From NCBI GenBank assembly GCA_002429115.1, contig DIYS01000027.1, positions 1-16,919 on the forward strand: 16,919 bases of DNA, in the 5' to 3' direction. The stretch comes from Saccharicrinis sp. UBA6048 (GTDB taxonomy: Bacteria > Bacteroidota > Bacteroidia > Bacteroidales > Marinilabiliaceae). The notes under the pieces are model-generated. The model made no database searches, was not told the DNA's origin, and saw nothing but the letters and a program-made list of their open reading frames with translations. Shown here piece after piece: positions 1 through 7,872 of the stretch; positions within the stretch are counted from its first letter, which is position 1, and each line of letters begins with the position of its first letter. A program made the position numbers and the translations under genes.

Positions 1-130
1 AGGGCGTCCAAAAATACGATAAGCATCCGTTCACTGAGCGTAGTCGAAGTGATTATTAGTTGATAATCAGCAATGATAATATTCGATCTCGACTACGCTC
101 GACCAGCAAGTATAGTTTTCGGACACCCTC
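1..130. repeat. Imperfect palindrome with REP-like arms (REPIN/MITE-like)
   Basis: A 12-nt arm GAGCGTAGTCGA (36-47) recurs as its exact reverse complement at 89-100. Between the arms, TGATTAT (50-56) pairs with ATAATCA (63-69). The outer ends are also related: AGGGCGTCCAAAA at 1-13 resembles the reverse complement of TTTTCGGACACCCT at 116-129. The whole stretch can therefore fold as one long, interrupted hairpin. Sequences of the type CACTGAGCGTAGTCGAAGTG are, from memory, common intergenic repeats in Bacteroidota. The layout suggests a REP doublet or a small non-autonomous element. No ORF or transposase is present, and the left edge may be cut by the window. Confidence 0.55.
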
Positions 131-235
131 TTTTAATAGCAAATAGCCCTCGTTTTTTAGGATTTTTCAAATATTCGTATATTTTTGTGTAAAGTCCATT
201 CTGGGTTTACCACATTATAATTTATACAAGTCTGA

Positions 236-1426
236 ATGAAGGTAATAGAAGTAAACGATAAGCCAACTCAAAAATTATTTCTTGATGTAGTGGAACTGAT
301 TTATAGGGATGATAAGGAATATGTTCGTCCACTCGATAATATGGTTGAAGAAGTATTTGATCCAAGCACTAATACATACTTTAACCATGGCATTGCTACG
401 CGCTTCATTTTAATAGATCAGGATAAGGTCATAGGACGAATTGCGGCCTTTATAAACTATAAAAAAGCAGATGGCTTTGATCAACCAACTGGAGGTGTTG
501 GTTTTTTCGAGTGCATCAACAACAGCGAAGCCGCACACCTATTATTTGATACAGCTAAAGACTGGCTGAAAGTTCATAATATGGAAGCGATGGACGGTCC
601 TATTAATTTTGGTGAGAATGATAACTTCTGGGGATGTTTGGTTGAAGGGTATTCTCAGCCAGGTTTTGGAATGCAATACAACCCTCCATATTACAAAGAG
701 CTCTTTGAATCTTACGGTTTCACAACTTATTTTGAGCAAATAACCAACCATCTTGATTTAACGGTGCCTTTTCCTGAGCGGTTCTGGAAAATTGCCGGTT
801 GGGTGGTAAAAAAAGATGGCTTTAGTTTTAAACACTTTAAGATTAAAGAAGCCGACAAGTTTATCGACGATTTTGAAACGGTTTATAATGATGCCTGGAA
901 ATTTCATGAGAACTTTACTCCAATAGATAAAAAGGTACTTAAAGCAACCATGATGAAAGCAAAAGCTTTTATGATGGAAGATCTGATCTGGTATGCTTAT
1001 CATGACAACAAACCGATTGGCTTTTTGGTACTATTCCCGGATGTTAATCAGATACTTAAGCACTTTAATGGTAAGATGAGCCTCTTGAATAAGATTCGTT
1101 TTCTATGGATGAAGCAACGAAAATACATGACTCGTGCACGGGTAGTAATACTTGGTGTGGTACCTAAATTTCAGCGATCCGGAATTGAATCCGGGTTATT
1201 CTGGCATTTGAAGGGAAGTGTGGATCGCAATCCTCATCTTAAAGAATTAGAACTTTCATGGGTGGGAGATTTCAATCCTAAGATGCGCGTTCTTCAAGAA
1301 TCCATGGGAGCATCATTTGGCAAGAAACACATTACGTATCGCTATTTATTTAATAATAAGAATAATGCTCAGGTAAGAGCCAGTGCTATTCCTGTTGATA
1401 CAAAGTATAATGCAAAATCTGAATGA
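236..1426 (+). CDS. GNAT-like N-acyltransferase family protein
   Basis: This is a 396-residue soluble protein with no signal peptide or membrane segment. The C-terminal half carries a GNAT motif A: beta-strand VVILGVVP (303-310) followed by QRSG (313-316), the usual acyl-CoA pyrophosphate-binding loop, though the last small residue of the loop is Glu. The N-terminal half has its own GNAT-like strand (RFILIDQDKVIGRIAAF) and a conserved-looking block, GPINFGENDNFWG, near residue 122, so a two-lobed fold is likely. The family is shared, as far as I recall, with about 380-aa alphaproteobacterial proteins, among them possibly the bacterial ceramide synthase. Substrate is unknown here. The ATG at 236 has no clear ribosome-binding site, which is normal in Bacteroidota. 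The next gene, rpmE2, has its own promoter, so no operon is implied. Confidence 0.8.
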   Translation: MKVIEVNDKPTQKLFLDVVELIYRDDKEYVRPLDNMVEEVFDPSTNTYFNHGIATRFILIDQDKVIGRIAAFINYKKADGFDQPTGGVGFFECINNSEAAHLLFDTAKDWLKVHNMEAMDGPINFGENDNFWGCLVEGYSQPGFGMQYNPPYYKELFESYGFTTYFEQITNHLDLTVPFPERFWKIAGWVVKKDGFSFKHFKIKEADKFIDDFETVYNDAWKFHENFTPIDKKVLKATMMKAKAFMMEDLIWYAYHDNKPIGFLVLFPDVNQILKHFNGKMSLLNKIRFLWMKQRKYMTRARVVILGVVPKFQRSGIESGLFWHLKGSVDRNPHLKELELSWVGDFNPKMRVLQESMGASFGKKHITYRYLFNNKNNAQVRASAIPVDTKYNAKSE

Positions 1427-1462
1427 TAATGATAAATTTCAGAGATTAAATACATTAAAAGC

Positions 1463-1493
1463 TTTGCAGGTTAAAATTTATAGTTTACCTTTG
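1463..1493 (+). promoter_or_regulatory. Bacteroidota-type promoter of rpmE2
   Basis: TTTG at 1463-1466 (-33 box) is followed after 19 nt by TACCTTTG at 1486-1493, an exact match to the Bacteroidota -7 consensus TAnnTTTG. Transcription would start near 1500, giving a leader of about 40 nt before the L31 start at 1539. It lies just after the end of the GNAT-like gene and makes the ribosomal gene an independent unit. Confidence 0.72.
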
Positions 1494-1538
1494 CAGCCCG
1501 ATACGAATAAGAATATTAAAGAATTAAATTATATAACA

Positions 1539-1799
1539 ATGAAACAGGGAATTCATCCAGACAACTACAGGTTGGTAGCATTTACCGACATGTCAAATGG
1601 GGATACGTTCATTACTCGTTCTACTGTTAACACTAAAGATACTGTTGAAATCGACGGAGTTGAATATCCTCAGGTTAAGTTAGAAATTTCAAGTACGTCT
1701 CACCCATTTTATACTGGTAAGATGAAACTTGTTGATACTGCAGGACGTGTAGATAAGTTCATGAGCAGATACCAAAAACACTTTGACAAGCGTAAGTAA
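1539..1799 (+). CDS. rpmE2: 50S ribosomal protein L31 type B
   Basis: The 86-residue product begins MKQGIHPDNYR, has the family block HPFYTGKMKLVDTAGRVDKF and ends in a basic tail (RYQKHFDKRK). It contains no cysteine, so it is the zinc-independent (type B, C-minus) form of L31, which sits at the central protuberance of the large subunit and contacts the small subunit. The ATG at 1539 was chosen because the family begins here. An in-frame upstream extension to 1383 would overlap the preceding gene and would include the promoter region. It is monocistronic: its own promoter is at 1463-1493 and a hairpin terminator follows 24 nt after the stop. Confidence 0.96.
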   Translation: MKQGIHPDNYRLVAFTDMSNGDTFITRSTVNTKDTVEIDGVEYPQVKLEISSTSHPFYTGKMKLVDTAGRVDKFMSRYQKHFDKRK

Positions 1800-1823
1800 T
1801 TACCAGTCAGCGCAACAAAATAT

Positions 1824-1854
1824 AAAGCTTCGGGATTTCCGGAGCTTTTTTTTT
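1824..1854 (+). terminator. Intrinsic terminator of rpmE2
   Basis: A 10-bp stem, AAAGCTTCGG (1824-1833) with CCGGAGCTTT (1839-1848), contains one G-U pair and has a 5-nt loop. It runs into an uninterrupted T tract to 1854. This is a textbook Rho-independent terminator. Confidence 0.92.
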
Positions 1855-1868
1855 ACAATTATTGTAAA
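1852..1868. promoter_or_regulatory. Perfect short palindrome before the glmU-like gene
   Basis: TTTACAAT (1852-1859), a single central T, then ATTGTAAA (1861-1868) form a perfect 8-bp inverted repeat. It starts in the T tract of the rpmE2 terminator and ends 29 nt before the next start codon, a position suitable for an operator. It is very AT-rich, so chance is a real alternative. Confidence 0.3.
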
Positions 1869-1897
1869 TTGCTTCTTCATTTATAATAAGATAAAGA

Positions 1898-3112
1898 ATG
1901 AACCTGATTTTATTCGATAATAAGTATCGCTGTGGTATGTTGCCGCTAACATTCACACGCCCTCAAGCTGCAGTTCGGGCTGGCACCTTAACCATTAAAG
2001 AAAAATGGGAACACTGGTTAAAAACTAAGGCAAGCTACCTGACGGACGGCGCTTTAGCTGAAAAGTTTATAGCGTCAATCGAAGCTGATAATTTATTTGT
2101 TGCAGCTTCTGTACTGCCTGACCAAAAGCTTGTTGAAGCAATCAAGAACCTTAAAGAAGGAGACATTCTTCAATATAATGACGAAGTCATTGCGGCTCGT
2201 GGCGCCGAAGAACTTAAAAGCAGTATCATTGAAGAAGATTTTTCTTCCTGTAATACTATTGGGTATTCGGGCGAGCTAAGAATTCTTGATAAAGTCTACA
2301 AACTTATTTCATACAATCAGGAAGAAATTAAACGCGATTTTGAGTTAATCACAAATGGCCGACAATCGCAGTCAATCGACGAAACAGTTACTGTTGTTGG
2401 AGCCAACAAAAATCCTGAGATCACTAATCAGATTTTTATTGAAGAAGGTGCAACGGTCGAATATTGTTACCTGAACCCTCAGGGCGGTCCTATATACATC
2501 GGCAAGAATGCTACTATTATGGAAGGTGCCATGTTACGTGGCCCAATTACAATTGGTGAATCATCACAGGTGAGCATGGGGGCAAAACTATACGCTGGTG
2601 CTGCTATTGGCCCATGGTCCAAAGTCGGAGGAGAAGTAAGCAATTCTATTATTACAGGTTATTCCAATAAGGTGCACGATGGCTACTTAGGGGATTCTAT
2701 TTTAGGTGAATGGTGTAATCTTGGTGCAGATACAAACACCTCAAACCTGAAGAATGATTATGCGATGGTAAAATTGTGGGATTACTCAACAGAACGATTT
2801 GCTAAAACGGGACTTCAGTTTTGTGGATTGGTAATGGGTGATTACTCTCGTTGCGCCATCAACACATCCTTTAATTCAGGGACAGTTGTAGGTGTTGGAT
2901 CAAATATTTTTGGTAGTGGTTTTCCTCGTAATTTTGTCCCATCGTTTATTATTGGAGGCCCACAAGGCTATAAAATTAATGGCCTGAAAGCCGTTGAACG
3001 AATAGGAAAAACAGCTATGGGACGCCGTAAGGTTGATATGACAGAAGCTGACACCAATATATTAAATGAGGTATTTGAGACAACAAAAAAGTTTCGAACC
3101 TCGTTTAAATAA
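1898..3112 (+). CDS. GlmU-like sugar-phosphate nucleotidyltransferase/acetyltransferase
   Basis: This 404-residue protein belongs to the alternate bacterial GlmU-like family of Bacteroidota, thought to supply UDP-GlcNAc in the cytoplasm for peptidoglycan and lipid A. The N-terminal half begins MNLILFDN and has TFTRPQAAVRAGTLTI around residues 18-34, a family signature that replaces the classical GlmU nucleotide-binding loop. From about 185 to 330 it shows hexapeptide repeats of a left-handed beta-helix (IYIGKNATI, GPITIGESSQV and others). HDGYLGDSILGEWCNLGADT (from H260) aligns well with the acetyltransferase region of classical GlmU, with H260 in the place of the catalytic histidine. The acetyltransferase half thus looks competent; the uridylyltransferase half is assigned by family only. 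It lies 96 nt before lon. Confidence 0.88.
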   Translation: MNLILFDNKYRCGMLPLTFTRPQAAVRAGTLTIKEKWEHWLKTKASYLTDGALAEKFIASIEADNLFVAASVLPDQKLVEAIKNLKEGDILQYNDEVIAARGAEELKSSIIEEDFSSCNTIGYSGELRILDKVYKLISYNQEEIKRDFELITNGRQSQSIDETVTVVGANKNPEITNQIFIEEGATVEYCYLNPQGGPIYIGKNATIMEGAMLRGPITIGESSQVSMGAKLYAGAAIGPWSKVGGEVSNSIITGYSNKVHDGYLGDSILGEWCNLGADTNTSNLKNDYAMVKLWDYSTERFAKTGLQFCGLVMGDYSRCAINTSFNSGTVVGVGSNIFGSGFPRNFVPSFIIGGPQGYKINGLKAVERIGKTAMGRRKVDMTEADTNILNEVFETTKKFRTSFK

Positions 3113-3114
3113 TT

Positions 3115-3130
3115 TTGGCACAGCAATTGA
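3115..3130 (+). promoter_or_regulatory. Sigma-54-like -24/-12 element upstream of lon
   Basis: TTGGCAC (3115-3121), five bases, then TTGA (3127-3130) gives the GG to GC-position spacing of 10 nt expected of a sigma-54 promoter. The -12 dinucleotide is GA instead of GC, which is a mismatch at an important base. If used, transcription would start near 3141, leaving a leader of roughly 68 nt before the Lon start. No enhancer-binding site was recognised. Confidence 0.38.
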
Positions 3131-3208
3131 CAAATAGCCAAGCGGATAATTTTATTCGGAATGGCCGTCAATATGTCATGGGTGCCATTCATTTTTGAGA
3201 TTTTTATT

Positions 3209-5659
3209 ATGGATAATTATAAGTTTGGTCAAGATAAAGTACTGATGTCTGATGTGTTTGAGTCTGATGCTGAGTTTATTCCAATTGTAACAGATGAGGA
3301 TGAACAGAATGTCAGTGAATTTGAAGTGCCTGACATCCTGCCAATATTACCTTTACGAAATACGGTTCTGTTTCCTGGTGTAATCATTCCTATATCAATA
3401 GGGCGCGAAAAGTCATTGCGACTCATCAAAGAAATTCAAAAGAACAAAGGATACTTTGGAGCAGTTGCTCAAAGAGATGTAAAAGTAGAGGAACCACAAA
3501 AAGAGGATCTTTTTGAAGTAGGTACCGTTGCCAAAGTGATCAAGGTACTTGAGATGCCGGATAACTCCACCTCAGTGATCATTCAGGGTAAAAAGCGTTT
3601 CCAACTGGATGAAATTGTCTCTGAGGAACCTTATCACATGGCCAAAGTAACCGGCCTGCAGGACGATAAGAAAGAAGAAGATAAGAACGAATTTGAAGCC
3701 ATTGTAAGCTCCATAAAAGATCTTTCTTTACGGGTAATTAAAGCCTCATCCAACGTACCGCCGGAAGCTTCATTTGCAGTTAAAAACATTGAAAATGATG
3801 CTTTTCTGATCAATTTTGTTTGTTCAAATACAGACATTAACGTTGACCAGAAACAAGAACTTCTGTCGAAAGATAGCTTAATGGACCGAGGCATGCTCTT
3901 ATTGGAGCATTTAGCTCGTGAGGTGCAGATGCAAGAGCTTAAGAACGATATTCAAAGCAAAGTAAAGCTGGATATTGACCAGCAGCAGCGTGAATATATG
4001 CTTCAGCAGCAAATCAAGACCATTCAGGATGAGCTTGGCTCAAGTCCTATTGAGCAGGAAATAATAGAACTTAAGGAGAAGGCTAAGAAGAAAAAGTGGG
4101 GCAAAGAAGTTAAAGATCTGTTCAAGAAAGAGCTGGATAAATTGCAGCGTTTAAACCCTGCAGCCGGCGAATACTCTGTGCAGCACAATTATTTACAAAC
4201 GCTTATTGACATACCTTGGAACGAATATTCGAAGGACATCTATGACCTTAAACGTGCGGAAAGGATTCTTGATCGCGACCATTATGGTCTGGATAAGGTT
4301 AAAGAACGAATACTCGAACATTTGGCTGTTCTCAAACTGAAAGGAGAATTAAAATCACCTATCATTTGTTTGTATGGCCCTCCTGGAGTTGGTAAAACGT
4401 CGTTGGGTAAGTCCATCGCTGAATCACTTGGTCGAAAGTATGTGCGTATGTCTTTGGGTGGTGTTCACGATGAAGCTGAAATAAGAGGTCACCGCAAAAC
4501 CTATATAGGTGCAATGCCGGGACGTATTGTTCAAAGCATCAAAAAAGCCGGCACATCAAATCCAGTGTTCATCCTGGATGAGATAGATAAGGTGAATGCC
4601 AGTGCTCATGGCGATCCATCAGCGGCATTACTAGAAGTGCTTGATCCGGAACAAAATGAGCATTTCCACGATAACTTTCTGGAGGTAGATTTTGACTTAT
4701 CGAAAACCATGTTTGTGGCAACTGCTAACACATTGGGAAGCATCTCACAACCACTTTTAGATCGTATGGAACTGATCAATGTAAGTGGTTATATCCTTGA
4801 GGAAAAGGCAGAAATTGCGAAGCGTCATTTGCTACCAAAACAGATGGAAAACCATGGTATCCCTAAGGGAACAATCTCCATCAGTAAAAAAGTCATCTCT
4901 TACATTGTTGAGTCATACACCCGTGAGTCGGGCGTTCGCGAATTGGACAAAGTACTGGCTAAACTATGCCGAAAAATTGCTTTAAGAATCGCTAAGGAGG
5001 AAGAAGTTAAAAAGACCTTAGCCATTAAAGATGTTGCTAACTACCTTGGTGTTGCCCGCTTCTCTAAAGACAAGTGGCAGGATAACTCAACGGCTGGTGT
5101 TGTAACAGGATTAGCTTGGACGGCTGTGGGTGGTGAGATATTATTTGTTGAGACAAGCCTGAGCAAAGGAAAAGGTAAACTGACATTAACCGGTAACCTG
5201 GGTGATGTAATGAAAGAATCGGCCTTGCTTGCGTTGGAATATTTACGTGCCAATGCAGAAAAGTTAGGTATTAATAATGAGGCCTTCGACGAATGGAATG
5301 TGCACGTTCACGTACCTGAGGGAGCCATTCCTAAGGATGGACCTTCAGCAGGTGTTACAATGGTCACTTCACTTGCATCGGCATTTACACAGCAAAAAGT
5401 GCGTGCCCGATTGGCTATGACAGGTGAAATTACCTTAAGAGGAAAAGTCTTGCCTGTAGGTGGTATTAAAGAGAAAATACTGGCAGCTAAACGAGCTGGA
5501 ATTACTGACATCATACTTTCTGACGAAAATCGAAAAGACATTGAAGAAATTAACGATATCTATCTGGAAGGATTACAATTCCATTTCGTAAAAGAAGTAT
5601 CAGAGGTACTTGCACTGGCACTCCTCGATGAGAAAGTCAAAAATGCACTTGAAATATAA
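3209..5659 (+). CDS. lon: ATP-dependent Lon protease
   Basis: This 816-residue LonA-type protein is a cytoplasmic AAA+ serine protease that degrades misfolded and regulatory proteins. The order is: N-terminal substrate-recognition (LAN) domain (ILPLRNTVLFPGVIIPI), a helical/coiled-coil linker (IQDELG), the AAA+ domain with Walker A GPPGVGKT at 390-397 and Walker B PVFILDEIDKV, and the protease domain with the catalytic dyad Ser713 (DGPSAGVTM) and Lys754 (GGIKEKI). All catalytic residues are intact and the length is normal. The ATG at 3209 (MDNYKFG) is preferred over an upstream in-frame ATG at 3161, whose added residues are hydrophobic and unlike the family. A sigma-54-like element precedes it, and a strong hairpin terminator follows. 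Confidence 0.97.
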   Translation: MDNYKFGQDKVLMSDVFESDAEFIPIVTDEDEQNVSEFEVPDILPILPLRNTVLFPGVIIPISIGREKSLRLIKEIQKNKGYFGAVAQRDVKVEEPQKEDLFEVGTVAKVIKVLEMPDNSTSVIIQGKKRFQLDEIVSEEPYHMAKVTGLQDDKKEEDKNEFEAIVSSIKDLSLRVIKASSNVPPEASFAVKNIENDAFLINFVCSNTDINVDQKQELLSKDSLMDRGMLLLEHLAREVQMQELKNDIQSKVKLDIDQQQREYMLQQQIKTIQDELGSSPIEQEIIELKEKAKKKKWGKEVKDLFKKELDKLQRLNPAAGEYSVQHNYLQTLIDIPWNEYSKDIYDLKRAERILDRDHYGLDKVKERILEHLAVLKLKGELKSPIICLYGPPGVGKTSLGKSIAESLGRKYVRMSLGGVHDEAEIRGHRKTYIGAMPGRIVQSIKKAGTSNPVFILDEIDKVNASAHGDPSAALLEVLDPEQNEHFHDNFLEVDFDLSKTMFVATANTLGSISQPLLDRMELINVSGYILEEKAEIAKRHLLPKQMENHGIPKGTISISKKVISYIVESYTRESGVRELDKVLAKLCRKIALRIAKEEEVKKTLAIKDVANYLGVARFSKDKWQDNSTAGVVTGLAWTAVGGEILFVETSLSKGKGKLTLTGNLGDVMKESALLALEYLRANAEKLGINNEAFDEWNVHVHVPEGAIPKDGPSAGVTMVTSLASAFTQQKVRARLAMTGEITLRGKVLPVGGIKEKILAAKRAGITDIILSDENRKDIEEINDIYLEGLQFHFVKEVSEVLALALLDEKVKNALEI

Positions 5660-5663
5660 TAAG

Positions 5664-5697
5664 AAAGGCCGGAACAAAAATCCGGCCTTTTATTTTA
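5664..5697. terminator. Probable bidirectional terminator between lon and the convergent gene
   Basis: A perfect 10-bp stem, AAAGGCCGGA (5664-5673) with TCCGGCCTTT (5681-5690), encloses a 7-nt A-rich loop. It is followed by a T-rich run on the + strand and by a weaker T-rich run on the - strand. It lies 5 nt after the lon stop codon and about 27 nt beyond the stop of the convergent gene, so it can serve both. Confidence 0.9.
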
Positions 5698-5716
5698 ATA
5701 TATACTCTTATCTCTT

Positions 5717-6529
5717 TTAGTGGAAATTAAACTGTATCTCATTTTTCACAGATAATACCGATTGGCAATAAACCTCTTCAAACTTTAATAAAACTTCTTC
5801 CAGTTCAGGTGCTAACCTCGATAAAGCTTTACGATGAATGGAACGGGGGATATGCTTATAATAGGCCTGAGCAATGGCACCTGTTATTGAGCCAAGCGTA
5901 TTTGATGGCCCATCCAATCCAATAGATAAACGAATGGCCTCTTCAAAACTTTGAGACTCTAAAAATGCCATTATTGAACATGGAACCGGCGAATTGTAGC
6001 GTCCCTTAAGCTTACTCACACAATCTTTAGATAATCCTATCGGTAACTCATAACCTAGTTCATTACATACAAAATCCTTAATCGCCACCTTATTTCGACC
6101 TGTTCGAGCTAAAAATATAGATCCTGTTAAAGCCTGAGCAGCTTTCACTTTGTCCTCTGATGGGTGAGTTATTATTGTGGCTTTTCTTGTTTCTTCCAAG
6201 GCTTCGTCGATGGTATTGGCAGCAAATCCAATTGGACTGACCCGTCTTGCCGCGCCATCGCCCTCACTAACATAACCTAGCTCTGGATTACCGGCCAATG
6301 CCCACTCCAGAAATGCCGATCGATATCCGGCTCTCGGGAATTTCATGGTCCAATATTGAATAGCCTCAGCATACGATCTGTTGTTCACAATTGCATCGGC
6401 TGTAGCAATTGTTAATATGGTGTCATCCGTATAGGCTGAAACAGGTTTTAATAGTTGAAAATCAGATGGTGGTTGTGGCGAATTAATAAATGCTGATCCA
6501 ATTATATCGCCGATAATAGCTCCTCTCAT
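5717..6529 (-). CDS. ADP-ribosylglycohydrolase-family protein with degenerate metal motif
   Basis: This 270-residue all-helical protein is of the DraG/ARH family, whose members use two metal ions to remove ADP-ribose from proteins or small molecules. The fold signatures are present: GAIIGDIIGS at the N-terminus, YTDDT with T34-D35-D36 (first metal-binding segment), GDGAARRVSPIG, the helix ending in SIFLARTG, and TLGSITGAIAQAYY near the C-terminus. The second metal-binding segment, normally GGDSDT, reads DGPSNT (206-211): both acidic ligands are replaced, by Pro208 and Asn210. The central NHPEG-type segment is also altered (THPSEDK). It may be a catalytically dead or repurposed member. The gene is alone on this strand, convergent with lon and divergent from the PerM-like gene. 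Function is inferred from family only. Confidence 0.85.
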   Translation of the reverse strand: MRGAIIGDIIGSAFINSPQPPSDFQLLKPVSAYTDDTILTIATADAIVNNRSYAEAIQYWTMKFPRAGYRSAFLEWALAGNPELGYVSEGDGAARRVSPIGFAANTIDEALEETRKATIITHPSEDKVKAAQALTGSIFLARTGRNKVAIKDFVCNELGYELPIGLSKDCVSKLKGRYNSPVPCSIMAFLESQSFEEAIRLSIGLDGPSNTLGSITGAIAQAYYKHIPRSIHRKALSRLAPELEEVLLKFEEVYCQSVLSVKNEIQFNFH

Positions 6530-6762
6530 GCAGTTTATTTATTAGGTATTTGATCAGTAAAAATAAGGTCTTAAGTGAATCATCAATCTTATCTTGCTAA
6601 ACAATATGATAAAATTGTCAATATTCTTGATGAACGTCGGTTCACTAATGACAAATAACGGATAGGAATGTCGATTAGACTCAAAAATCAAAGCGAACTC
6701 AGATTAGGATGTGCTATTCTCATAAAAAAGGAATATCTTTTATGAACCAAGCATAAAAACAA
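6530..6762. other. Divergent intergenic region
   Basis: This 233-nt AT-rich region lies between two divergent genes and must hold both their promoters. I found no full match to the Bacteroidota promoter pair (TTTG and TAnnTTTG at proper spacing) and no convincing stem-loop. A -7-like TATTTTTA lies on the minus strand near 6560-6568 without a good partner. Confidence 0.4.
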
Positions 6763-7872
6763 ATGGGGGACCGCATTAAATATATTCTCTGGTTTATACT
6801 GGCAGTTTTAACCATGATAATGGTATGGTATTTTCGTGCCATTGTTTCTTTCCTCATTGTCTCTGTGGTTATTTCCTTGATATCCAGACCCATTCTTGAC
6901 CTCATCAAAAAGGTCAGAATCAAAAAATGGCGACCTTCCGACTCTCTTGCTGCATTACTGACTGTATTAGCACTATGGGTCGTAGTTTTTTCCTTTTTTA
7001 GAGTCAGTGTACCATTTGTCGTTAAAGAAATTCACTTCTTGTCGAACGTTGACTTAGATGCCGTATTCGAAGCAGCAGAACGCCTGCTAGGATCAGCTAT
7101 CGAACCATTAAAGCAAACAGAATTTGGTCAGGCTGGTATAGAGGTTATTCAAAGCCAGATAAAAGAAACAGCTGTTACCTTTTTTGATTTTTCACGATTG
7201 CGTGATCTGCTCGCTTCTTTAGCCAGTTTTCTTGGGGGCTTGTTCATTTTTATTTTCAGCGTTTCCTTTATTACCTTCTTTTTCTTAAAGGAGGAATGGT
7301 TGATAATACAAGGGTTACTACTTTTCGTACCAAACAATTACGAAGAAGGTCTTAAGCATGTATTAGCATCCATAAAAACACTGCTACGTCGCTATTTTAT
7401 CGGGATAATAATACAAGTCTCTTTAATCAGCCTGTTTGTTACATTTGGCCTATACATTGTTGGCATTGAAATGCAGCATGCCATAATCATTGGCCTCTTT
7501 TCAGGGTTTATCAATGTCATCCCATATTTAGGTCCATTAATCGGTGCCTTCTTCGGGTTGCTGGTAAGTCTTGTAGTATATGTTCAAATGGCTGCACCTC
7601 CTGATTTTATCAACTACATGGTCGGTATTTTAATTGTCTTTATCATCGTTCAGTTATTAGATAACATTATCTTTCAGCCCTTTATATTCTCAGCAAGTGT
7701 TCGTGCTCATCCACTTGAAATTTTCATTCTAATACTCATGGCTGGGTACATGTCAGGAATTATTGGAATGTTCCTGGCAATCCCTGTATACACAATCATA
7801 AGAGTCGTCGCCAAAGAGTTTTTCTTTAATTATAAATTAGTTAAAAGGTTGACTGAAAATTTAAAAGAGTAA
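6763..7872 (+). CDS. AI-2E/PerM-family integral membrane transporter
   Basis: This 369-residue polytopic protein has hydrophobic segments near the N-terminus (IKYILWFILAVLTMIMVWYF, then AIVSFLIVSVVISLIS), a third near residue 65, a soluble amphipathic section of about 80 residues, and a C-terminal group of membrane helices. The conserved family block is GFINVIPYLGPLIGAFFGLL, and the protein ends with the typical RVVAKEFFFNYKLVKRL tail. Members have been linked to autoinducer-2 export or Na+/H+ antiport, but most, including this one, have no known substrate. The ATG at 6763 fits the family start. It is a single-gene unit: its upstream neighbour is divergent, and 171 nt separate it from actA. 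Confidence 0.9.
   Translation: MGDRIKYILWFILAVLTMIMVWYFRAIVSFLIVSVVISLISRPILDLIKKVRIKKWRPSDSLAALLTVLALWVVVFSFFRVSVPFVVKEIHFLSNVDLDAVFEAAERLLGSAIEPLKQTEFGQAGIEVIQSQIKETAVTFFDFSRLRDLLASLASFLGGLFIFIFSVSFITFFFLKEEWLIIQGLLLFVPNNYEEGLKHVLASIKTLLRRYFIGIIIQVSLISLFVTFGLYIVGIEMQHAIIIGLFSGFINVIPYLGPLIGAFFGLLVSLVVYVQMAAPPDFINYMVGILIVFIIVQLLDNIIFQPFIFSASVRAHPLEIFILILMAGYMSGIIGMFLAIPVYTIIRVVAKEFFFNYKLVKRLTENLKE

Noticed and set aside
1383..1538. Longer version of the L31 gene starting at 1383
   Set aside because: It overlaps the GNAT-like gene and contains the rpmE2 promoter, and L31 type B begins at the ATG at 1539.
2097..2279. 60-codon ORF inside the glmU-like gene, other frame
   Set aside because: It has no recognisable motif and the enclosing gene is clearly coding, so it is a shadow frame.
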